The notes beneath the pieces are model-generated. The model was not told where the DNA came from and made no database searches. It saw only the letters and a program-made list of their open reading frames with translations. Source: Flectonema sp. DT1601 (Eukaryota > Euglenozoa > Diplonemea > Diplonemida > Diplonemidae). Taken from it: a stretch of 64,000 nt of DNA. Within the stretch, counting starts at the first letter, position 1. The number at the start of each line of letters is the position of its first letter. Below, piece by piece: positions 30,480 through 40,753 of the stretch. The DNA is taken from the NCBI GenBank assembly GCA_964019425.1, contig OZ025864.1:311001-375000 (forward strand), read 5' to 3'. The position numbers and the translations under genes are program-made.

Positions 30480-30675
30480 TTTTTTTCTTCCTCTCTCTTC
30501 CTCTCTCTAATGTGGTCGTTCCCAACTTGCTTCCTCGTATTCTATGTATCGAGGTATTTGAAGTACTGCACAGGGAACACTAATATTTGACGAGTGTTTT
30601 GTTGTTGTTGTTTCTGAAGCCTTTCTTCACACCAAACAGATTCCTCACAAAAAAACACAACAACCGAAACTAAAG

Positions 30676-31614
30676 ATGTCTGCTCGTGCTATGATGTTGG
30701 CGTCGATGCTCGCCTTGGGTCTTGCTGACACGGATGCCAATGGAAGAGCTGAAGGCGGGAATGAGAGCGGGAACGAGAGATACGAAGGAGGTGCGGAGAA
30801 CGGAAATGAAAGGTACGGGAATGAGGGAGCCAACGAGGGGAGAGAAGAAGACAACGACGCGCTGCACAGTCGGTTATTGATCAACGCTGCCTCGTCTGCG
30901 GTTGACATGTTCGCGATTTCCAGGTCATTGGAAACGTTTGCCGTGCAGAATGATAAAGTTGTGCTTAAGATCTACCCGCTCTTCGTGTGTCCGTCGGGAG
31001 CTTGTCCGAACGGTGTGTGCCCTGAAAAGCAAGCTCTGTTGGCTGGTTTGGGGTGCGTGGTGAACACGCAAGCCCCTCCTCGTGTTGTGCCTCTTCAAGC
31101 CGGTGCTCCTGTTCCTGCTGCTGCTTCTGGAACATCTGTTTTAGACTTCGTGGTGCACAGCGCGGATCCGAAGTTTGGGGGAGTGGCGATCCAGAGAATT
31201 GAGGCGGCGGTGACTCAGAACCTGTTGGCGAACCAAGGCGTGACGGGATTCAAACGCATCATGGAGGTCGGTGGTGATGTGGAAAGCGGTACCGAGAACC
31301 ACGAAGGAGGTGAAGGTGGAAACGAAGGACGCCGTGAAGGTGAGAACAACGAAGGAAGACACGGTGCAGGCGACAAGGACGGAGAAGGCGGTGATGAGAA
31401 GGGCGAGAACACGATCTTGATTGTTGTTTGCAGTGTTTCAGCTGTCGTTGTGACCTCTGTGGTGGCTGCTCTCATTTACTACTTCCGCTGCCGAGAAGTG
31501 AGAGAAAAGAAAGCAGCGTCCCTGACGACTTCAGAAATCAGAGTCGAGGCCAAGAACATGGAAGTGATGAATGCTCTGCCGCCTCCAGAAGTATCAAACA
31601 TTCCACCACAGTAA
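30676..31614 (+). CDS. Array surface protein, 312-aa type (A3-1)
   Basis: Shares the first 210 or so residues with A1 and A2 almost exactly, including the VCPSGACPNGVCPEKQ cluster. It then has a single copy of the 23-residue linker repeat, its own TM (TILIVVCSVSAVVVTSVVAAL), a YYFRCREVREKK junction and a tail with SEIRVEAKNMEVMNALPPP ending in PPQ. The EAKNMEVMN segment matches the A1 tail. A GTE for GNE change in the linker distinguishes copies 1 and 2 from copy 3. Second gene of tandem unit 1. Confidence 0.85.
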   Translation: MSARAMMLASMLALGLADTDANGRAEGGNESGNERYEGGAENGNERYGNEGANEGREEDNDALHSRLLINAASSAVDMFAISRSLETFAVQNDKVVLKIYPLFVCPSGACPNGVCPEKQALLAGLGCVVNTQAPPRVVPLQAGAPVPAAASGTSVLDFVVHSADPKFGGVAIQRIEAAVTQNLLANQGVTGFKRIMEVGGDVESGTENHEGGEGGNEGRREGENNEGRHGAGDKDGEGGDEKGENTILIVVCSVSAVVVTSVVAALIYYFRCREVREKKAASLTTSEIRVEAKNMEVMNALPPPEVSNIPPQ

Positions 31615-31732
31615 TGATTTCCTAATGCGAGTTGTTGAGAGTAGTTTTCTTAGTTTATACACATGTTCTGTCCACCTTTTTTGGTTGCTTCCGACAATTG
31701 GGAAGTAACGGATTGCGAATGAAGTGAAAGGC

Positions 31733-32153
31733 GTGAATCAGAAGAGAATTTTGTGAATAAGAATTTAGTTGTTAACCAGCACAAAGTTTCGATTTCCTCC
31801 CCCGATTTTTCTAATTATCAACTACCACACCTACTGCTCTTAGCAGTCTGGTAGTCCCGTCATGCTTTCCATTCAGCGAGTGACTGATCAGCTTCTTGTG
31901 ATTCGATTTGAGAACTTTGAATTGATTATGTCAGATCAGCTTTTCGACGACCGGTCAGTCGTTAGTTGATCAGATATAACCAGGACTGGTTCTTTGATTG
32001 TCTGACAGGTTGTTGTTCTTTCATTATTGTTGACGTGGTTGGCTGTCGCAAGACTACGATTTATTATACTTTGCTTTGCAAGAAACAACTTATTTTGTAG
32101 AGGCGGTGACGTGTTCCGTCGCAGCCCTTGTTTTTCATCTCTCCTTTTTGTTC
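31733..32153 (+). repeat. Conserved structured spacer element, S type, copy 5
   Basis: Keeps GTGAATCAGAA, the CATTC/GAGTG hairpin, CGAC/GTCG around GACCGGTCA, and GGCGGTGACG. The right arm of the last stem has been deleted; a local hairpin GACG/CGTC can form instead. Precedes the first 87-aa gene. Confidence 0.6.
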
Positions 32154-32365
32154 CCTCTCCGACATGCTTTTGGTAATCCTTGTGAAGCTGTCTTTCCCAA
32201 TGGTAGTAGTTTGTGCTTCTCTATACTCGAACACGTTGTATCGAGTGAAGTCAAAATACACTGCGGGTTTCTTAATTGAGTACGTAGTCAATGTTGTGTG
32301 TCATCATCCTTTCTTGTCATGTCCTCTAAAACAGATTCCAACACCCAACCAAAACTAAAAAAAAG

Positions 32366-32629
32366 ATGTCTTCTCACGCAATGATGTTGTTGTCTATGCT
32401 CGCAGTTGTCTTTGCTGATGGTGGTGAAACTGGTGGTGAGGGAAGTGATGGAAATGGAACTGCTTTGATTATCGGTTGCGTGGTGGGAGGTGTTATCTCA
32501 GTCGCTATTGTGATTGCTGTAATTTATTGCTGTCTTCGTAAGAATAATAATTACTATGCTGGGAATGTCGATCCGCAGTCTGGAAGTGATCTAAAGTCTG
32601 ATCCTACGTACCGACAGGTAACTAATTAA
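32366..32629 (+). CDS. Miniature array membrane protein, 87 aa (s2-1)
   Basis: Signal peptide MSSHAMMLLSMLAVVFAD, a short Gly/Glu/Ser linker, the NGT sequon, a TM (LIIGCVVGGVISVAIVIAVIY) and then CCLRKNNNYY. The tail NVDPQSGSDLKSDPTYRQVTN parallels the tails of the 114-aa and 302-aa proteins. The near-invariance of linker and TM against the 81-aa protein, with a different tail, argues that these are translated genes and not remnants. Leader begins ATTCCAACACCC after a TCTAAAACAG acceptor. Confidence 0.75.
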   Translation: MSSHAMMLLSMLAVVFADGGETGGEGSDGNGTALIIGCVVGGVISVAIVIAVIYCCLRKNNNYYAGNVDPQSGSDLKSDPTYRQVTN

Positions 32630-32969
32630 TCAGTTCCTGCTTACACCGCAAGGTTTGAGGGAAGTCAAACAGTTGAATCATTTTATTATTTAAACTAAGC
32701 ACACCTTTGATAGGATTCAATTGTTAAAGTAGTTGGTCACTTCTGTCTTCTAGACCAACACAGTGAGTGCTTCATAAGGTGTTTCTACTACCTTTTGCTG
32801 TACTTAAATACAGTTACAGTTTACTTTCTTTTGATGTTTTAATAGTAGTGGAGTAGTAGTTTTGTGTGAAGGTTAGTTAAATTATAGAAACTATTAACCA
32901 CCTTTAATTATGTTGCTCTTCCATTGGAAGGCAATGGATTGCGGAGGGAACCGCAATGCGTGAATCAGA

Positions 32970-33409
32970 AATGAATTTTGTGAACAACTTTCAATTGACA
33001 AAGACGATGGTTCAACATGCTGAACTTCGAAAACAATTTTGTCAGTCGGTGTCCTAGTCCCCGTCATGCTTGCCATTCAGCGAATGACTGGTGTCGACGA
33101 CCTGTTGGATGAGCTGGGAACCTGATCGATTGTGTCTGGTCAGCTTTTGACTCTCTGACCGGTCAGTCAAAGTTGAACGGGTGCGACGAGGTCTGGTTCT
33201 TGGATCGCTTGACAGGTTGCCGTCGGTTCATTTTGTTGACCGGTTGCGTGTGGCTGGTGGTCGCCCAACTGCATTTTTTATGTACCTTTTGTCAGTAAGT
33301 TGCACAACGATGCAGCTTAATGGTAGAGGCGGTGACGTATCTTTTTCTTCGGGTCGCAGCTTTTCGTTGAGTTGTGGTCTGTCGTCACCGCCCATTATTT
33401 CATCTCTCC
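32970..33409 (+). repeat. Conserved structured spacer element, L type, copy 6
   Basis: L type, preceding the 114-aa gene s3-1. After the CT-rich tract it has its own distal sequence (GACACGCTTCGGAAAG) rather than the one before large genes. Confidence 0.7.
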
Positions 33410-33645
33410 TTTTTCTCTTCCTCTCCTCTCCGACACGCTTCGGAAAGTTGTCTTTCCCTAACTCTTGGTTTCTAAACATGTTTGCGTATCGTGAATCTCG
33501 GGACTCTCTGTATCGAGTCAAGTCAAACATTGCACAGGGAGCTATTATCTGTTTGGGGTAAATGTGTATTTTAATGTTTGGGTAGTTCGCTAACCTTTCC
33601 TTCCGTCACACTGAAAACAGATTCCACAACCAACCAAAACCGAAT

Positions 33646-33990
33646 ATGTTTTCTCGCGTACTGATGTTGGTTTCAATGTTTGCCGCAGTCCTCGCAGATA
33701 CGGACAATGGAGTAGCAGAAGGCGGAGTTGAAAACGGAAACGAGGGGACTGGTGGAGGTGGAGGTGAAGGTGGCAGCAGTGGAGGAGGTAATGGAACTGC
33801 TTTAATCATCGGTTGTATATTTGCGGGTATTATCGTGACTGCTATTGTGATCGCTGTTATTTACAACTTTTTACGTAAATCGAGTAACCATGTTGTTGGT
33901 GACATCGAATCACAGAACCACAAAGAAATCAGATCTGATGCTGACTACGGGCGAGTAATGAATGAAATGCCTGCAGCAGTTGGAAAGTAG
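33646..33990 (+). CDS. Miniature array membrane protein, 114 aa (s3-1)
   Basis: Signal peptide MFSRVLMLVSMFAAVLAD, a Gly/Glu/Ser/Asn-rich ectodomain of about 35 residues (GGGGGEGGSSGGG), the NGT sequon and a TM (LIIGCIFAGIIVTAIVIAVIY). After NFLRK, the tail GDIESQNHKEIRSDADYGRVMN matches the 302-aa tail at DIESQ and VMN. It is intermediate between the miniature and large types. Leader follows a CTGAAAACAG acceptor and begins ATTCCACAAC. Confidence 0.75.
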   Translation: MFSRVLMLVSMFAAVLADTDNGVAEGGVENGNEGTGGGGGEGGSSGGGNGTALIIGCIFAGIIVTAIVIAVIYNFLRKSSNHVVGDIESQNHKEIRSDADYGRVMNEMPAAVGK

Positions 33991-34157
33991 TTACGACTAC
34001 CTCATACTTCCTAATAACAATTCCTCTGCTGTTGTATAACAATGTCTTCAAGGAAACACTTTTCATTAACATACGTTATGGGGTAATCCTTTCTTCCTGA
34101 TACTTTGGTAGCTTCGTTGCTTTAAAGTTTCGGAACCTGAGAATAACTAAAAAAAAT

Positions 34158-34560
34158 GTGAATCAGAATTGAAATCCGGGAGCAATTATTTATTTTTATT
34201 ATTTTGTTTTCCCAATCGCATAAGTGAACTTAAATTATCCATCTCGCACCGTGTGATGCTTTGAAGTCGTTCACACATTTCCATCATACTTTCCATTTAA
34301 TGAAATGAGAGGTCAACTTCTTGTCAGATGATCTGAGAACTTAATTCTTATGTTCGATTAACTTTTTGACGACCGGTCAGTCAAAAGTTTAATGAACATA
34401 ACTGAAGTGGTTCTTTGATTGCCTGACAGGTTGATGTCTTGTTATTTTATTGATTGGTTAGTAGTGATCTCTCTTGCCTGATGTACGTAATGAATAAATT
34501 GTAGATGGTGATGTATTGCAGCTTTATGTTGCAGCGTTGTCACCGACCATTCTTCTCTCC
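34158..34560 (+). repeat. Conserved structured spacer element, third type, copy 7
   Basis: The most divergent version. Helix 1 is CATTT/AAATG (34294-34307), replacing a C-G with a T-A pair. Helix 2 is TTTTGAC/GTCAAAA (34364-34386) with the unchanged loop GACCGGTCA. Helix 3 is GATGGTGAT/GTCACCGAC (34504-34547), 8 of 9 pairs. Most other bases have changed. Precedes A1-3. Confidence 0.65.
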
Positions 34561-34740
34561 TTTTTCTTCCTCTCCAACATTGACATGCTTTGCCGGTTGC
34601 TATTTGCGCCTTGGCAAGTTTGCTTCCCATCTTGCTTTGGGAACACTAAAATTTGACGAGTGTTTTGTTGTTGTTGTTTCTGAAGCTTTTCTTCACACCA
34701 AACAGATTCCTCACAAAAAACACAACAACCGAAACTAAAG

Positions 34741-35649
34741 ATGTCTGCTCGTGCTATGATGTTGGCGTCGATGCTCGCCTTGGGTCTTGCTGACACGGAT
34801 GCCAATGGAAGAGCTGAAGGCGGGAATGAGAGCTGGAACGAGAGACACGAAGGAGGTGCGGAGAACGGAAATGAAAGGTACGGGAATGAGGGGACCAACG
34901 AGGGGAGAGAAGAAGACAACGACGCGCTGCACAGTCGGTTATTGATCAACGCTGCCTCGTCTGCGGTTGACATGTTCGCGATTTCCAGGTCATTGGAAAC
35001 GTTTGCCGTGCAGAATGATAAAGTTGTGCTTAAGATCTACCCGCTCTTCGTGTGTCCGTCGGGAGCTTGTCCGAACGGTGTGTGCCCTGAAAAGCAAGCT
35101 CTGTTGGCGGGTTTGGGGTGCGTGGTGAACACACAAGCCCCTCCTCGTGTTGTGCCTCTTCAAGCCGGTGCTCCTGTTCCTGCTGCTGCTTCCGGAACAT
35201 CTGTTTTAGACTTCGTGGTGCACAGCGCGGATCCGAAGTTTGGGGGAGTGGCGATCCAGAGAATTGAGGCGGCGGTGACTCAGAACCTGTTGGCGAACCA
35301 AGGCGTGACGGGATTCAAACGCATCATGGAGGTCGGTGGTGATGTGGAAGGCGGTAACGAGAACCACGAAGGCGGGAGAGGCGAGAACAACGAAGGAAGA
35401 CACGGTGCGGGCGACAGGGATGGAGAAGGCGGTGATGAGGAGGGCGATAAAACGGTTTTGATTGTTGTTTGCAGCATTTCCGCCGTGGTTGTGATCTCTG
35501 TGGTGGTCGCACTCATTTACTTCTGCTGCTGCAGGAAAACAGAGAAAGATTCCGACGAGGACATCGAGTCACAGACCCCTTCCGGAGTGAGAGCTGAAGT
35601 GAAGAACATGGAAGTCATGAATGACGACGTCAACGGCAATCCTTACTGA
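34741..35649 (+). CDS. Array surface protein, 302-aa type (A1-3)
   Basis: First gene of tandem unit 2. Distinguished by Trp for Gly in NESWNERH and Thr for Ala in NEGTNEG; otherwise as A1-2, including the Asp near the C-terminus. Sequence upstream of about 34640 is unrelated in detail to that of A1-2, whereas downstream of it the two are nearly identical. This marks the edge of the homogenised block. Confidence 0.85.
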   Translation: MSARAMMLASMLALGLADTDANGRAEGGNESWNERHEGGAENGNERYGNEGTNEGREEDNDALHSRLLINAASSAVDMFAISRSLETFAVQNDKVVLKIYPLFVCPSGACPNGVCPEKQALLAGLGCVVNTQAPPRVVPLQAGAPVPAAASGTSVLDFVVHSADPKFGGVAIQRIEAAVTQNLLANQGVTGFKRIMEVGGDVEGGNENHEGGRGENNEGRHGAGDRDGEGGDEEGDKTVLIVVCSISAVVVISVVVALIYFCCCRKTEKDSDEDIESQTPSGVRAEVKNMEVMNDDVNGNPY

Positions 35650-36050
35650 TGATGGTTGGGTTGGTATGGAAGGCGTGCTTATTAGTGAAACGGGAAGCTG
35701 TAGCGAGCGCAAATACACACACAGTAACCACAAACTCAAGGCACCTTCCTCTTACGAATTTTGTGATTTTTAGATATTTGTTGTTGTTGTTGTTCTACTG
35801 AAACTGGTTGGTCACTTGTCTGTCTGTCCTCCAGACCACCAGTCTAGTGTTGTGGATGCATCCTTTTCATCTGTGAGGGAGCACTCAACAGAAAAGACAA
35901 GTAGTTAATAGTTTTGTGTATTTTGGTAGTAGTGGAGGAGATAACGTTTTCCCGAAAATATTTTTTAGTTTACTGAAGTGAATGTAAACAACACCTATCC
36001 ACCTCTCATAATAATATTATTGTTGCTTTCGATTACTTGAACCGAAATGC

Positions 36051-36500
36051 GTGAATCAGAAATGAATTTTGTGAACAACTTTCAATTGATAAAGACGATG
36101 GTTCAACATGCTGAACTTCGAAAACAATTTTGTCAGTCGGTGTCCTAGTCCCCGTCATGCTTGCCATTCAGCGAATGACTGGTGTCGACGACCTGTTGGA
36201 TGAGCTGGGAACCTGATCGATTGTGTCTGGTCAGCTTTTGACTCTCTGACCGGTCAGTCAAAGTTGAACGGGTGCGACGAGGTCTGGTTCTTGGATCGCT
36301 TGACAGGTTGCCGTCGGTTCATTTTGTTGACCGGTTGCGTGTGGCTGGTGGTCGCCCAACTGCATTTTTTATGTACCTTTTGTCAGTATGTTGCACAACG
36401 ATGCAGCTTAATGGTAGAGGCGGTGACGTATCTTTTTCTCCGGGTCGCAGCTTTTCGTTGAGTTGTGGTCTGTCGTCACCGCCCATTATTTCATCTCTCC
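36051..36500 (+). repeat. Conserved structured spacer element, L type, copy 8
   Basis: Between A1-3 and A3-2; near-identical to copy 1. Confidence 0.7.
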
Positions 36501-36695
36501 TTTTTCTCTTCCTCTCTCTTCCTCTCTCTAATGTGGTCGTTCCCAACTTGCTTCCTCGTATTCTATGTATCGAGGTATTTGAAGTACTGCACAGGGAACA
36601 CTAATATTTGACGAGTGTTTTGTTGTTGTTGTTTCTGAAGCTTTTCTTCACACCAAACAGATTCCTCACAAAAAACACAACAACCGAAACTAAAG

Positions 36696-37634
36696 ATGTC
36701 TGCTCGTGCTATGATGTTGGCGTCGATGCTCGCCTTGGGTCTTGCTGACACGGATGCCAATGGAAGAGCTGAAGGCGGGAATGAGAGCGGGAACGAGAGA
36801 CACGAAGGAGGTGCGGAGAACGGAAATGAAAGGTACGGGAATGAGGGAGCCAACGAGGGGAGAGAAGAAGACAACGACGCGCTGCACAGTCGGTTATTGA
36901 TCAACGCTGCCTCGTCTGCGGTTGACATGTTCGCGATTTCCAGGTCATTGGAAACGTTTGCCGTGCAGAATGATAAAGTTGTGCTTAAGATCTACCCGCT
37001 CTTCGTGTGTCCGTCGGGAGCTTGTCCGAACGGTGTGTGCCCTGAAAAGCAAGCTCTGTTGGCTGGTTTGGGGTGCGTGGTGAACACGCAAGCCCCTCCT
37101 CGTGTTGTGCCTCTTCAAGCCGGTGCTCCTGTTCCTGCTGCTGCTTCCGGAACATCTGTTTTAGACTTCGTGGTGCACAGCGCGGATCCGAAGTTTGGGG
37201 GAGTGGCGATCCAGAGAATTGAGGCGGCGGTGACTCAGAACCTGTTGGCGAACCAAGGCGTGACGGGATTCAAACGCATCATGGAGGTCGGTGGTGATGT
37301 GGAAAGCGGTACCGAGAACCACGAAGGAGGTGAAGGTGGAAACGAAGGACGCCGTGAAGGTGAGAACAACGAAGGAAGACACGGTGCAGGCGACAAGGAC
37401 GGAGAAGGCGGTGATGAGAAGGACGAGAACACGATCTTGATTGTTGTTTGCAGTGTTTCAGCTGTCGTTGTGACCTCTGTGGTGGCTGCTCTCATTTACT
37501 ACTTCCGCTGCCGAGAAGTGAGGGAAAAGAAAGCAGCGTTCCTGACGACTTCAGAAATCAGAGTCGAGGCCAAGAACATGGAAGTGATGAATGCTCTGCC
37601 GCCTCCAGAAGTATCAAACATTCCACCGCAGTAA
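36696..37634 (+). CDS. Array surface protein, 312-aa type (A3-2)
   Basis: Second gene of tandem unit 2. As A3-1 apart from His for Tyr in the acidic stretch, Asp for Gly before the TM (DEKDEN) and Phe for Ser in the tail (KAAFLTTSEIR). All ectodomain cysteines are kept. Confidence 0.85.
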   Translation: MSARAMMLASMLALGLADTDANGRAEGGNESGNERHEGGAENGNERYGNEGANEGREEDNDALHSRLLINAASSAVDMFAISRSLETFAVQNDKVVLKIYPLFVCPSGACPNGVCPEKQALLAGLGCVVNTQAPPRVVPLQAGAPVPAAASGTSVLDFVVHSADPKFGGVAIQRIEAAVTQNLLANQGVTGFKRIMEVGGDVESGTENHEGGEGGNEGRREGENNEGRHGAGDKDGEGGDEKDENTILIVVCSVSAVVVTSVVAALIYYFRCREVREKKAAFLTTSEIRVEAKNMEVMNALPPPEVSNIPPQ

Positions 37635-37752
37635 TGATTTCCCAATGTGAGTTGTTGAGAGTAGTTTTCTTAGTTTATACACATGTGCTATCCACCTTTT
37701 TTGGTTGCTTCCGACAATTGGGAAGTAACGGATTGCGAATGAAGTGAAAGGC

Positions 37753-38155
37753 GTGAATCAGAAGAGAATTTTGTGAATAAGAATATAGTTGTTACCCAGC
37801 ACAAAGTTTCGATTTCCTCCCCCGATTTGTCTAATTATCAACTACTGCTCTTAGCAGTCTGGTAGTCCCGTCTTGCTTTCCATTCAGCGAGTGACCGATC
37901 AGCTTCTTGTGATTCGATTTGAGAACTTTGAATTGATTATGTCGAATCAGCTTTTCGACGACCGGTCAGTCGTTAGTTGATCAGATATAACCAGGACTGG
38001 TTCTTTGATTGTCTGACAGGTTGTTGTTTTTTCATTACTGTTGACGTGGTTGGCTGTTGCAAGACTACGATTTATTATACTTTGCTTTGCAAGAAACAAC
38101 TTATTTTGTAGAGGCGGTGACGTGTTCCGTCGCAGCCCTTGTTTTTCATCTCTCC
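37753..38155 (+). repeat. Conserved structured spacer element, S type, copy 9
   Basis: As copy 5, with helix 3 lacking its right arm; precedes the second 87-aa gene. Confidence 0.6.
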
Positions 38156-38375
38156 TTTTTGTTCCCTCTCCGACATGCTTTTGGTAATCCTTGTGAAGCT
38201 GTCTTTCCCAATGGTAGTAGTTTGTGCTTCTCTATACTCGAACACGTTGTATCGAGTGAAGTCAAAATACACTGCGGGTTTCTTAATTGAGTACGTAGTC
38301 AATGTTGTGTGTCATCATCCTTTCTTGTCATGTCCTCTAAAACAGATTCCAACACCCAACCAAAACTAAAAAAAG

Positions 38376-38639
38376 ATGTCTTCTCACGCAATGATGTTGT
38401 TGTCTATGCTCGCAGTTGTCTTTGCTGATGGTGGTGAAACTGGTGGTGAGGGAAGTGATGGAAATGGAACTGCTTTGATTATCGGTTGCGTGGTGGGAGG
38501 TGTTATCTTAGTCGCTATTGTGATTGCTGTAATTTATTGCTGCCTTCGTAAGAATAATAATTACTATGCTGGGAATGTCGATCCACAGTCTGGAAGTGAT
38601 CTAAAGTCTGATCCTACGTACCGACAGGTAACTAATTAA
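38376..38639 (+). CDS. Miniature array membrane protein, 87 aa (s2-2)
   Basis: Same protein as s2-1 with one TM change (Leu for Ser in GGVILVAI). Other base differences are synonymous. Two miniature copies kept open with mainly silent changes support a functional product. Confidence 0.75.
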   Translation: MSSHAMMLLSMLAVVFADGGETGGEGSDGNGTALIIGCVVGGVILVAIVIAVIYCCLRKNNNYYAGNVDPQSGSDLKSDPTYRQVTN

Positions 38640-38969
38640 TCAGTTCCTGCTTACACCGCAAGGTTTGAGTGAAGTCAAACAGTTGAATCATTTTATTATT
38701 TAAACTAAGCACACCTTTGATAGGATTCAATTGTTAAAGTAGTTGGTCACTTCTGTCTTCTAGACCAACACAGTGAATGCTTCATAAGGTGTTTCTACTA
38801 CCTTTTGCTGTACTTAAATACAGTTACAGTTTACTTTCTTTTGATGTTTTAATAGTAGTGGAGTAGTAGTTTTGTGTGAAGGTTAGTTAAATTATAGAAA
38901 CTATTAACCACCTTTAATTATGTTGCTCTTCCATTGGAAGGCAATGGATTGCGGAGGGAACCGCAATGC

Positions 38970-39419
38970 GTGAATCAGAAATGAATTTTGTGAACAACTT
39001 TCAATTGACAAAGACGATGGTTCAACATGCTGAACTTCGAAAACAATTTTGTTGGTCGGTGTCCTAGTCCCCGTCATGCTTGCCATTCAGCGAATGACTG
39101 GTGTCGACGACCTGTTGGATGAGCTGGGAACCTGATCGATTGTGTCTGGTCAGCTTTTGACTCTCTGACCGGTCAGTCAAAGTTGAACGGGTGCGACGAG
39201 GTCTGGTTCTTGGATCGCTTGACAGGTTGCCGTCGGTTCATTTTGTTGACCGGTTGCGTGTGGCTGGTGGTCGCCCAACTGCATTTTTTATGTACCTTTT
39301 GTCAGTATGTTGCACAACGATGCAGCTTAATGGTAGAGGCGGTGACGTATCTTTTTCTTCGGGTCGCAGCTTTTCGTTGAGTTGTGGTCTGTCGTCACCG
39401 CCCATTATTTCATCTCTCC
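38970..39419 (+). repeat. Conserved structured spacer element, L type, copy 10
   Basis: As copy 6; precedes the second 114-aa gene. Confidence 0.7.
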
Positions 39420-39655
39420 TTTTTCTCTTCCTCTCCTCTCCGACTCGCTTCGGAAAGTTGTCTTTCCCTAACTCTTGGTTTCTAAACATGTTTGCGTATC
39501 GTGAATCTCGGGACTCTCTGTATCGAGTTAAGTCAAACATTGCACAGGGAGCTATTATCTGTTTGGGGTAAATGTGTATTTTAATGTTTGGGTAGTTCGC
39601 TAACCTTTCCTTCCGTCACACTGAAAACAGATTCCACAACCAACCAAAACCGAAT

Positions 39656-40000
39656 ATGTTTTCTCGCGTACTGATGTTGGTTTCAATGTTTGCCGCAGTC
39701 CTCGCAGATACGGACAATGGAGTAGCAGAAGGTGGAGTTGAAAACGGAAACGAGGGGACTGGTGGAGGTGGAGGTGAAGGTGGCAGCAGTGGAGGAGGTA
39801 ATGGAACTGCTTTAATCATCGGTTGTATATTTGCGGGTATTATCGTGACTGCTATTGTGATCGCTGTTATTTACAACTTTTTACGTAAATCGAGTAACCA
39901 TTTTGTTGGTGACATCGAATCACAGAACCACAAAGAAATCAGATCTGATGCTGACTACGGGCGAGTAATGAATGAAATGCCTGCAGCAGTAGGAAAGTAG
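39656..40000 (+). CDS. Miniature array membrane protein, 114 aa (s3-2)
   Basis: Same as s3-1 except Phe for Val after NH in the tail. Last gene of tandem unit 2. Confidence 0.75.
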   Translation: MFSRVLMLVSMFAAVLADTDNGVAEGGVENGNEGTGGGGGEGGSSGGGNGTALIIGCIFAGIIVTAIVIAVIYNFLRKSSNHFVGDIESQNHKEIRSDADYGRVMNEMPAAVGK

Positions 40001-40166
40001 TTACGACTACCTCATACTTCCTAATAACAATTCCTCTGCTGTTGTATAACAATGTCTTCAAGGAAACACTTTTCATTAACTTACGTTATGGGGTAATCCT
40101 TTCTTCCTGATACTTTGGTAGCTTCGTTGCTTTAAAGTTTCGGAACCTGAGAACATCCAAAAAAAT

Positions 40167-40569
40167 GTGAATCAGAATTGAAATCCGGGAGCAATTATTT
40201 ATTTTTATTATTTTGTTTTCCCAATCGCGTAAGTGAACTTAAATTATCCATCTCGCACCGTGTGATGCTTTGAAGTCGTTCACACATTTCCATCATACTT
40301 TCCATTTAATGAAATGAGAGGTCAACTTCTTGTCAGATGATCTGAGAACTTATTTCTTATGTCCGATTAACTTTTTGACGACCGGTCAGTCAAAAGTTTA
40401 ATGAACATAACTGAAGTGGTTCTTTGATTGCCTGACAGGTTGATGTCTTGTTATTTTATTGATTGGTTGGTAGTGATCTCTCTTGCCTGATGTACGTAAT
40501 GAATAAATTGTAGATGGTGATGTATTGCAGCTTTATGTTGCAGCGTTGTCACCGACCATTCTTCTCTCC
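40167..40569 (+). repeat. Conserved structured spacer element, third type, copy 11
   Basis: As copy 7, with the same altered helices; precedes A1-4. Confidence 0.65.
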
Positions 40570-40753
40570 TTTTTCTTCCTCTCCAACATTGACATGCTTT
40601 GCCGGTTGCTATTTGCGCCTTGGCAAGTTTGCTTCCCATCTTGCTTTGGGAACACTAATATTTGACGAGTGTTTTGTTGTTGTTGTTGTTTCTGAAGCTT
40701 TTCTTCACACCAACCAGATTCCTCACAAAAAAACACAACAACCGAAACTAAAG

